21,674 nucleotides of DNA from Planctomycetaceae bacterium (GTDB taxonomy: Bacteria > Planctomycetota > Planctomycetia > Pirellulales > Thermoguttaceae): assembly GCA_031267635.1 (NCBI GenBank), contig JAIRYX010000066.1, positions 1 through 21,674 on the forward strand. The letters are read 5' to 3'. The position numbers were made by a program, and so were the translations under genes. This document shows, piece by piece, positions 1 to 6,026 of the stretch. Numbering within the stretch: position 1 is the stretch's first letter; each line of letters starts with the position of its first letter. The notes under the pieces are model-generated. The model ran no database searches. It had not been told where the DNA came from and saw only the letters and a program-made list of their open reading frames with translations.

Positions 1-155
1 GAAACCATGCGACGTGTCGGCAATGCCGGCGCTCCGTGGTCGGGATGATACAGTGAATCGTAGTGGCGATCAAACATGTTCCAATCAACATAATGTGCGA
101 GCTTAATGATCTCGTGCGTTTTATAGAGGAAATCGTCAAGACGACGATTGAACAT
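1..155 (-). CDS. IS5/DUF772-type transposase, N-terminal part (cut by window edge)
   Basis: Read on the minus strand from the ATG at 155, this gives 51 residues beginning MFNRRLDDFLYKTHEIIKLA and ending in PTRRMV at the window edge. The pattern of a short helical start, 'H-E-[IL]-[IV]-x-L-A ... [VI]-D-W', a 'LY.PD.G.P' stretch and then 'PTRRMV' is typical of the N-terminal DUF772 domain of IS5/IS1182-like transposases. The catalytic DDE region would lie outside the window. The same frame continues upstream to an ATG at 197, but a TAG at 164-162 interrupts it. Many relatives start about this far upstream, so the copy may be inactivated or may start at the internal ATG. No terminal inverted repeat could be identified in 198-413. 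The family call is from pattern memory; activity is unknown. Confidence 0.65.
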   Translation of the reverse strand, partial: MFNRRLDDFLYKTHEIIKLAHYVDWNMFDRHYDSLYHPDHGAPALPTRRMV

Positions 156-413
156 GTCGGACTAACCGGATTGCTGGGAGGATAAAGTGGGACGCATTTT
201 TAACCTAATTTTGATAAAAATTGCAAGTTGTGGAACCCAAAACACGGCTAAACAACAAATAACGTTGCAAATCATAACACACATTTTGAGCAGGACAAGC
301 CGTTATTGTAGCATTAAAACCATTTTTTTAGGAACGACTATATAGTGTGATATATAACACGACACCACTTTTCTGAATAGGGGAGGATATAGTTACAGCA
401 AACGTAACATGAG

Positions 414-1457
414 TTATTCATCTAAATCCAGATAGAGTTTTGCTTGTTTGCGGGAAATATGGTTTTGTTTTAACACCGCTTCCGCCGCTTGCTCCAACGT
501 CCGCATACCGACGTCGTAATTCGTCTGCATTATATTCTTCAGTTGATGCGTTTTCTCCTCCCGAATCATCGCCCGAACCGCCGAATTGATAACAAGAATC
601 TCCGCTATCAAACTTCGCCCCTGCGCATCATCCCACGGCACTAAATTTTGACATATCGCAAACTGCAACGTTGACGCCAACTGCACGCGCACCTGCGCTT
701 GCTGCGCCGCCGGATACGCACTAATTACTCTGCTGATTGTCTGTACTGCAGTTGATGTATGAAGCGTCGCAAATGTTAAATGTCCCGTCTCCGCTAACGT
801 CAACGCCGCAGACATCGTTTCCAAATCACGCATTTCACCGACAACAATCACATCAGGGTCTTCACGCATCGCTCGCCGTAACGCCTCCGCAAATGAAACC
901 GTATCGCTGCCGACTTCGCGTTGCGTAACGAACGCCTTCTGTGAATGATGACGATACTCAACCGGGTCTTCTATCGTATGAATATGACATGGACGCTCTT
1001 TGTTTATCTCGTTGACAATGCTCGCAATCGTTGTCGATTTACCGCTGCTCGTTGCACCTGTTACCAACACAAGTCCCGTATGTAAACGGCAAATTTTTTC
1101 TAACACTAACATCGGCAAACCAAGTTCTTTAAGCGTAAAAAAACGGTTTGGCAGAAGCCGGATTGCGGCAGCATAAGTTCCCTGTTGACGGTAACCATTG
1201 ATTCTTAATCGGTGTCCGCCGGGCAATTCGGCGGCAATATCAAGTTCACTGGTCTCCGTTAATTGTTTGAAAGCAGCTTCGCCAACAATATCCTGAATAA
1301 TTTCTGCGATATATTCAGCGGTAAACGGTTTATGAGTTTCCAGCGGACACAGAATACCGTGAATACGCATCACAGGACGGTTGCCTTCCGCAAGATGAAG
1401 GTCGCTGCCGTTGCGTTCAACGAGTTGGAGAAGGAGTTGTTGTGATTGGGCTTGCAT
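414..1457 (-). CDS. pilT: PilT-type type IV pilus retraction ATPase
   Basis: A 347-residue cytoplasmic hexameric ATPase of the GspE/PilT secretion superfamily; PilT members power pilus retraction. The N-terminal domain has the 'SDLHL' motif near residue 18. The Walker A loop is GATSSGKS (134-141), a variant of the usual GPTGSGKS. The Asp box is TIEDPVEY (161-168), Walker B is DVIVVGEMRD (202-211, Glu208), and the His box is ETGHLTFATLHT (from 223). The C-terminal SAVRAMIRE (292-300) corresponds to the AIRNLIRE motif that marks PilT retraction ATPases and is needed for retraction in studied members. Length is normal for PilT and too short for PilB/GspE. It is the last gene of a four-gene operon and starts 3 nt after the preceding stop, with only a weak GGGAAAG ribosome site, so translational coupling is likely. 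No clear intrinsic terminator follows. Confidence 0.93.
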   Translation of the reverse strand: MQAQSQQLLLQLVERNGSDLHLAEGNRPVMRIHGILCPLETHKPFTAEYIAEIIQDIVGEAAFKQLTETSELDIAAELPGGHRLRINGYRQQGTYAAAIRLLPNRFFTLKELGLPMLVLEKICRLHTGLVLVTGATSSGKSTTIASIVNEINKERPCHIHTIEDPVEYRHHSQKAFVTQREVGSDTVSFAEALRRAMREDPDVIVVGEMRDLETMSAALTLAETGHLTFATLHTSTAVQTISRVISAYPAAQQAQVRVQLASTLQFAICQNLVPWDDAQGRSLIAEILVINSAVRAMIREEKTHQLKNIMQTNYDVGMRTLEQAAEAVLKQNHISRKQAKLYLDLDE

Positions 1458-1459
1458 TG

Positions 1460-2194
1460 TTAATACTTTCCCGCAGGCAGTCCGTTAGCAACAGGTGCAG
1501 GTTGGAACGGAACATAGTTTTTCATTACCAAACATAAATCATCACACATCCGGCGGCATTGTTCCGCTTGTCGATACTGGTAACGCTGCTGATATAACTT
1601 TGCCGCAAACTCATATAGTACTCCGGCGTTCTGCGGTTTGTCGCTTTGGATATAAGCACATGCCAAGTTTGCCGACGCTGCCGGAAGCCAATCGGGAAAC
1701 ACAATATTTTCCGCCGAACCGTCTGGTATCGGTTTGGTCAACGCTTCCAAGTCCTGCGAACCAACAGCGATTTCAAGATACACAACCGCTTCGTTTTCAC
1801 GCCGCTGCCGCAACAGAATCTCACCGGCAACCGCTAATTTCTGTGCGTCGGTATCGCAATATATTTCTAACGGCAATGGTTCCAATACTTTCAATGCCGC
1901 TGCATAATGCGTCATTGCCGTTAAGCACTGAGCTAAAAAGACCTTTACTTGTTCCCGTATTTCCGGCGTTTTTTCTGTCTCTAACACCGCTTTATATAGA
2001 GCAACAGCATCGTTGTATTCTTTTTTTTCTTGCAGTAATCTTGCTCTGTCAAATGGCGGGATATTGGTCAACGAAGTATCGGCAATATCTTTCTTACCGA
2101 AAGGCAGCAACGACTTTATACTGCCTCTCTCCGGTAAATTATGACAACCGGAAAAGAATAGCGTCAATAAAATCAATAAAATGTTGCGTTTCAT
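1460..2194 (-). CDS. TPR-containing lipoprotein, candidate secretin pilotin
   Basis: 244 residues. A lipoprotein signal peptide is visible: MKRN, a hydrophobic run, then the lipobox FSGC with the acylated Cys at 17. The body (about 47-225) is helical with TPR-like spacing, for example 'ARLLQEKKEYNDAVALYKAV' followed by an 'A..CL.....YAAAL..LEPL' unit and, later, 'ANLACAYIQSDKPQNAGVLY'. The start overlaps the upstream secretin stop by one base (TAATG), with an AGGAGAAAG-like site just before it. PilF/PilW-type pilotins are TPR lipoproteins that carry PilQ secretins to the outer membrane, so a TPR lipoprotein fused translationally to a secretin gene is a good pilotin candidate. Seen: lipobox, TPR-like helices, coupling. 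Inferred: pilotin role. It could instead be a general assembly or BamD-like TPR lipoprotein. Confidence 0.8.
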   Translation of the reverse strand: MKRNILLILLTLFFSGCHNLPERGSIKSLLPFGKKDIADTSLTNIPPFDRARLLQEKKEYNDAVALYKAVLETEKTPEIREQVKVFLAQCLTAMTHYAAALKVLEPLPLEIYCDTDAQKLAVAGEILLRQRRENEAVVYLEIAVGSQDLEALTKPIPDGSAENIVFPDWLPAASANLACAYIQSDKPQNAGVLYEFAAKLYQQRYQYRQAEQCRRMCDDLCLVMKNYVPFQPAPVANGLPAGKY

Positions 2195-4191
2195 TATTCT
2201 TTCTCCTCTGTTGACATTGGTCTTGCCTGCAATTTTACTGCATTCATTGCGTCTTTGGGAACAGGATACATTTTTTCATTCACTAATGTGAACGTTCCTT
2301 TACCGATTCGTAACGGCGGAGTGTTGTATGTTGCGCTGGGATGTTCGCTTAACCGTTTCATAAATTGTTGCGTTGAGCATTCCGTTTCGTCCGGCGCAAG
2401 CAGTATGTACGGACGAATCAGCACTAATAATTCGCTTCGTGATTTTGTATCCGATGTTGTTTTGAAAGCGTTTCCAATGTAAGGAATGTTCATCAATCCC
2501 GGTACGCCGCTGTCCTTGTGGCGGACTTGTTCGCTGATCAAACCGCCGATTGCCGAAAGTTTACCGTCTGACGCCACCACCGTTGTTGTTACTGTTCGCA
2601 TATCAATATCCTGCGATTGAAACGTTCCCGCACCGTAATTGATGTCATTGGTGTTACCGACTTGCGATTCCTCTTGTACCAATCGAATCGTTGTTGTTTT
2701 ATCTGCGTGTATCCGCGGTGTAATCAGCAATGTTGTTCCGATATTTAGCCGCTGTGTTTCAGGATTTGTTACCGTATTCACTATTGGTCTATCATCGCCG
2801 ATAGTATAAGATTGAATATCAACAGAGGTTAATACGGTTGTTGTTTTGCCGATAAATATTCTCGATGCTTCGCCGTCCGCTACACAAAGATTCGGAGTTG
2901 CCAACGCAACAAGACGACCGGATTCCTGCATTGCTTGGATTCGGACGGCAATATCATTGCTTACGGTTTGTAAAACAAATGCCTTCGGGTCGAGCATCGT
3001 TCCTGCGGCGGGGGCAAGTCCTTGCGGTGAAAGAATCGACGCATAATCGCTACCGAAAGTTACTCCGTCAACAGAACCGGTGGAACGTCCGCCTGACCAT
3101 TTACCGGATTTGAACATCCAATCCAAACCGAAACCGGCATTGTCGTTTAAGTCAAGTTTCAGAACTTTGACTTCGAGAAGAACTTGCGGTTTCGGTTTAT
3201 CGAGTTTCTTAATCACATCGACAACTTCCTTAACCGCGTCGGCGTCGGAAGATCGCAACAGTAAATCATTTGTCCCTTGAAACGCTGAAATATACACAAG
3301 ACTCGGTTCGCCGAGTATTTCTTTATCAGACTCGAAATTTGTTTCATCAGCCGGAACAAATCCCGCCGCTAACTGCGCTTTTAATTTTTCTTCATCCACT
3401 TCATTCTGAAGCTGCTGGTCGTTGCGGTATTGCTGCTGTATCCGTTGATTGTCTGAATATCCGGTACTACCATACCGATTCCGGGCGTTTGTTCCGGTAG
3501 AAGTGCTACTGCGTGAAGAGTGGCTTCTGTTATTACGTCCTGTTGTTGTTTCTGTGTCCGGCAGTATTGCCTGTACCCGGTCTGCCATAAAATCCATCCG
3601 CTCAACGGCACGCTCGACGTCGTAAATCGGGTCGTTGAGATATTCGTCAGGCGGATTCCAAACAACACGGTTTCGGAACAACCGCTGCAACGAATCGCCG
3701 ACGCTTTTCGCGTCAGGATATAATACAGTGACTACCTGAACTGTATCTTGCGCAAATAACAACATTCCGCGACGATACTCGTCAAGGGTCATTATGCTAA
3801 TCAGTCCGCTGTTTTTATCAGTGCGATACCAAAGATTGAGCGTTTGACATACGGCTTTGATTGCATCTTCACCGCCGATATGTTCAAGATAAATGTTGAC
3901 CGGCATCACGGCGGCTTTCTGGCTGACCGCGATTTTCCAACCAGCGCCTTGACTGACGAGACGCGCAAAGTCCGACATCGGCATCTCTTTGATATTCAGC
4001 ACTGCTATTTTTTGCGTATTTAACGATTCAGAATTTGAAGTTACAGAATTGGGGAGATTGCTTGCAGTATGTTGATTCAAGACTGACATCGGCGTTGGCG
4101 AAGCCAAATGCGGCGATGTTTGAGCGTACAATGACGATGCTGTGAACAACAATACTGTAAAAACTGATTGTCTAATTAGTGATGAAAGCAT
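2194..4191 (-). CDS. Type IV pilus / type II secretion secretin (PilQ/GspD family)
   Basis: 665-residue outer-membrane secretin. The signal peptide ends LYA|Q (Ala23). An STN/N0-type domain lies at about 63-135 and an N1-like domain begins about 148. That domain is followed by a Ser/Arg/Thr/Asn/Gln-rich low-complexity stretch (about 208-265). A second N-domain ('LVYISAFQGTNDLLLRSSDA', then 'VVDVIKKLD') is at about 286-323. The secretin domain opens with 'QVLLEVKVLKLDLNDNAGFG' (about 326) and shows the family hallmarks 'ATPNLCVADGE', 'GTTLLITPRI', 'IGGLISE' and 'VPGLMNIPYIGNAFK', ending 'ELLVLIRPYILL' near 600. It forms a multimeric pore for pili or secreted proteins. Both ends overlap the neighbouring genes by one base (TAATG), so four cistrons are translated as a unit. 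Type IV pilus use is favoured by the pilT gene in the same operon. Whether it is PilQ or GspD in the strict sense cannot be decided. Confidence 0.93.
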   Translation of the reverse strand: MLSSLIRQSVFTVLLFTASSLYAQTSPHLASPTPMSVLNQHTASNLPNSVTSNSESLNTQKIAVLNIKEMPMSDFARLVSQGAGWKIAVSQKAAVMPVNIYLEHIGGEDAIKAVCQTLNLWYRTDKNSGLISIMTLDEYRRGMLLFAQDTVQVVTVLYPDAKSVGDSLQRLFRNRVVWNPPDEYLNDPIYDVERAVERMDFMADRVQAILPDTETTTGRNNRSHSSRSSTSTGTNARNRYGSTGYSDNQRIQQQYRNDQQLQNEVDEEKLKAQLAAGFVPADETNFESDKEILGEPSLVYISAFQGTNDLLLRSSDADAVKEVVDVIKKLDKPKPQVLLEVKVLKLDLNDNAGFGLDWMFKSGKWSGGRSTGSVDGVTFGSDYASILSPQGLAPAAGTMLDPKAFVLQTVSNDIAVRIQAMQESGRLVALATPNLCVADGEASRIFIGKTTTVLTSVDIQSYTIGDDRPIVNTVTNPETQRLNIGTTLLITPRIHADKTTTIRLVQEESQVGNTNDINYGAGTFQSQDIDMRTVTTTVVASDGKLSAIGGLISEQVRHKDSGVPGLMNIPYIGNAFKTTSDTKSRSELLVLIRPYILLAPDETECSTQQFMKRLSEHPSATYNTPPLRIGKGTFTLVNEKMYPVPKDAMNAVKLQARPMSTEEKE

Positions 4192-4841
4192 TAGCGGATG
4201 ATGTGTTTATCTTCAAAATTGTCTTTGGAGCGAACTTCAATTTGATATGGTGTGATTTTATAAATTTCGAGAAACAGCATTTCGGGCTGTTCGTCATTGC
4301 TTTTTTGCGGTCTTGCTGTTGGTCTGGCGTTCAGCATACTTCGATGGACTTCGAGCATTTCCCTTTCACGGACATAGTGAATTATTCCCGTATTATATTG
4401 TCGGGAGACGCCGCCGCTGAAATTCGGCATTTTAATTGCAGCAACCGGCGGCAAATTCTTATCTTCCATTATCAGTACGCCGACTAATTGAATCCCCTGC
4501 GGCAGAGAGGTACTTTTACTGGGAACCATGATATTGCCGTCAGACGTTTGATACTGAAAAGGGTCGTTAATCGGTTGTTGAACGTCAGGAGTTTCAAACG
4601 GAACAGCAGGAGTTTCAAATTGAACAGCAGGTTGCTCGACAGGAACAGCGGGAGTTTCAAATTGAACAAAAGTAGGAACTTGTCTCACTGTTTTATTATT
4701 CAGCTGATTTAATTCCGCCGACGGTTCAGTTCGTATTTGCAGAGGCAAGTTGTCGAAACGAACTTTGTTGCCGCCGTTTATTTGTGCAGACAACGTTCCT
4801 GTAAGACAAAAGAATAGAAAAATAACCGAATACAGCCGCAT
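4191..4841 (-). CDS. Exported GspC/PilP-like protein with Pro-rich heptad-repeat linker
   Basis: 216 residues from the ATG at 4841. That start is chosen over an in-frame ATG at 4859 because it has a strong GGGAGG site five bases upstream and leads straight into the signal peptide MRLYSVIFLFFCLTG...LSA|Q. After the signal comes a variable region, a Pro-rich linker with four heptapeptide repeats (about 59-86), and a C-terminal domain starting 'GIQLVGVLIMEDKNLPPVAA'. The domain layout of a short export signal, a flexible Pro-rich linker and a small beta domain with an 'LVG.L....P.A.I' opening is that of GspC/PilP proteins, which link the inner-membrane platform to the secretin. Being first in the secretin operon fits this. 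The evidence is architecture and position; sequence identity to PilP or GspC is not obvious, so I give no symbol. Confidence 0.6.
   Translation of the reverse strand: MRLYSVIFLFFCLTGTLSAQINGGNKVRFDNLPLQIRTEPSAELNQLNNKTVRQVPTFVQFETPAVPVEQPAVQFETPAVPFETPDVQQPINDPFQYQTSDGNIMVPSKSTSLPQGIQLVGVLIMEDKNLPPVAAIKMPNFSGGVSRQYNTGIIHYVREREMLEVHRSMLNARPTARPQKSNDEQPEMLFLEIYKITPYQIEVRSKDNFEDKHIIR
4584..4667 (-). repeat. Four heptapeptide repeats (21-bp units) in the linker of the GspC/PilP-like protein
   Basis: The encoded units are VQFETPA, VPVEQPA, VQFETPA and VPFETPD in order. The DNA shows it as recurring 'ggagtttcaaa' and 'gaacagcagg' blocks. Such units can change in number by slippage without breaking the frame, so linker length may vary between strains. 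Confidence 0.85.
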
Positions 4842-4907
4842 TGTGTCCTCCCTAATCATGGAATACCAACGATACGGCTCACCCGCCTTGTCAGAAAAAG
4901 ATGTTTT

Positions 4908-4936
4908 ATCCTATTTTTCGTCAAAATTGTTGTAAA
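4908..4936 (-). promoter_or_regulatory. Sigma-70-like promoter of the secretin/pilT operon
   Basis: On the minus strand there is TTTACA (4936-4931), a 17-bp spacer and TAGGAT (4913-4908). The start of transcription would be near 4901, leaving about 60 nt before the ATG at 4841. It is the best match in the upstream region; it is a pattern match only. Confidence 0.45.
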
Positions 4937-5697
4937 AGTTTAGTAACTATTCGGTGAATATATGGAATTCCTGTAAAAGTCGGCTAGTGTTGGTGAATGT
5001 TTTTTTGTCTCACTAGACCTTAATCCAGCGAATTTGCCTTAAACCATCCACTTTACAAGGAGCGTTAAGCAAAGATAGAGGCAAATCTGGCGATATTGCA
5101 AACAATGGAAAATCCGACAGTGTTTCACTCAAAAGATTTGACCGCAATTGATATTCTCGGTGAAGTAAGAGCTGAAGAGACGGTTGATGTACTTATATAT
5201 CATACCTTTTGTTACAGACTCATTCCAATATCAAAATTTCTGACGTCAACAATGATAAAAAATATGGAATAATTGCTCAATATCCAGCGGCTGTTGCTCT
5301 TGCTAAAATAGGCGTTCCTTCAATTTAGGGACTGTGGAAACACTTGCCATAAACGATAAAAATGAAGATGAATATCGTAATATTGCCTATCAAATAATGA
5401 AAATGATTATTCTTGATAAAGTAATCTCCGGTTTTGTTACTGAGTCTTTGAAAAAATATACTGATGAGATTACACAATTGTGGCTTTATAAAACGTATCT
5501 GTTGATGGGATTACCGATTGAAGGAAACGCCGCTCATTTCTCAAAGGCGAAATTGGGAATCAATGGACAAACTGTTTAAGGCAACCACAAAATTTATTTC
5601 ACTGGATAACGGCGATGTAACGCTTGAGAAAACAGACGGTAAGCGAACGACCATTGAATTTTCCGTTCTTCGAAACATTGAGCAACGTTTTATTAAA

Positions 5698-5786
5698 GGG
5701 AACTTCTAAAAACCTCATTTTCAACAAATATGACCGTTGAAAAATAAGGGCTTACGAATATTTGGGGGATGTTTTTAGAAGTTCCC
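5698..5786. mobile_element. 89-bp MITE, copy 1
   Basis: Its ends are perfect 16-bp terminal inverted repeats, GGGAACTTCTAAAAAC at 5698-5713 and its complement at 5771-5786. Inside lies a second inverted repeat (TTTTCAAC and GTTGAAAA, about 5718-5743). TAAA flanks both sides (5694-5697 and 5787-5790), as expected for a 4-bp target duplication. It carries no coding capacity. It sits inside the C-terminal part of the decayed SHD1 reading frame, which reads through cleanly if the element and one TAAA are removed. Confidence 0.85.
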
Positions 5787-5816
5787 TAAAGAACAACTTA
5801 CTTTGAAACAAGAAAA

Positions 5817-5905
5817 AGAAACTTCTAAAAACCTCATTTTCAACACATGCGACCGTTGAAACATAAGAGCTTACAAATATTTTGGAGAGGTTTTTAGAAG
5901 CTCCC
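5817..5905. mobile_element. 89-bp MITE, copy 2
   Basis: Same length and orientation as copy 1, with 77 of 89 positions identical by hand alignment. The left end has two changes (AGAAACTTC for GGGAACTTC); the right end reads GAAGCTCCC. It is flanked by AAAA on both sides (5813-5816, 5906-5909), consistent with a 4-bp duplication but low in complexity. It lies 30 bp after copy 1, in the last codons of the same host frame. Confidence 0.82.
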
Positions 5906-5948
5906 AAAAGTCTAAATAGTCGTCCAAGAAAAATTTTCAGCCAATTTA

Positions 5949-5977
5949 TTGTTTTCTTTCACAATTTCTGATAAAAT
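5949..5977 (+). promoter_or_regulatory. Sigma-70-like promoter of the DUF1559 gene
   Basis: TTGTTT (5949-5954), a 17-bp spacer and TAAAAT (5972-5977). Transcription would start near 5984, about 43 nt before the ATG at 6027, which has AAGGAG at 6014-6019. It lies just past the second MITE. Confidence 0.5.
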
Positions 5978-6026
5978 AAATTTTGGTTTTTCCAAAAACA
6001 TCAATCTTTTTTCAAGGAGTAAACTC

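Larger units (their letters stand above)
5105..5915 (+). pseudogene. Decayed HEAT-repeat + SHD1-domain gene, frameshifted and interrupted by two MITEs
   Basis: No intact frame exists, but protein-like pieces follow one another. Frame 1 from 5105 gives MENPTVFHSKDLTAIDILGE and then 'VRAEETVDVLI', HEAT-like. A shift leads to 'YPAAVALAKIGVPSI' ending in TAG near 5328. Another shift leads to 'VETLAINDKNEDEYRNIAYQ', open to 5579. A third shift near 5550 leads to 'RNWESMDKLFKATTKFISL', then 'GDVTLEKTDGKRTTIEFSVL' and 'RNIEQRFIK', a good match to the SHD1 domain common in Planctomycetes. MITE copy 1 enters after that Lys. If both MITEs and one copy of each duplication are removed, the frame runs on as 'EQLTLKQEKV' and stops at 5913-5915. 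The HEAT and SHD1 parts could originally have been two genes. Domain names are from recognition by eye. Confidence 0.6.

Noticed and set aside
345..360. Near-palindrome GTGTGATATATAACAC upstream of the transposase fragment
   Set aside because: AT-rich and imperfect; no known operator recognised and no second copy seen.
392..408. GTTAC-7-GTAAC hairpin after pilT as terminator
   Set aside because: Stem of only 5 bp and no T-run on the minus strand.
414..1457. The ATPase as PilB/GspE
   Set aside because: Too short, lacks the zinc-binding tetracysteine insert, and has the PilT-type AIRNLIRE-like motif.
1495..2214. 239-codon plus-strand frame opposite the TPR lipoprotein
   Set aside because: It fully overlaps a gene with a lipobox and coupled junctions, and its protein text shows no domain or ribosome site.
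5701..5905. Two similar repeats considered as a CRISPR array
   Set aside because: Only two units of 89 bp with terminal inverted repeats and target duplications; no short regular repeats or cas genes.
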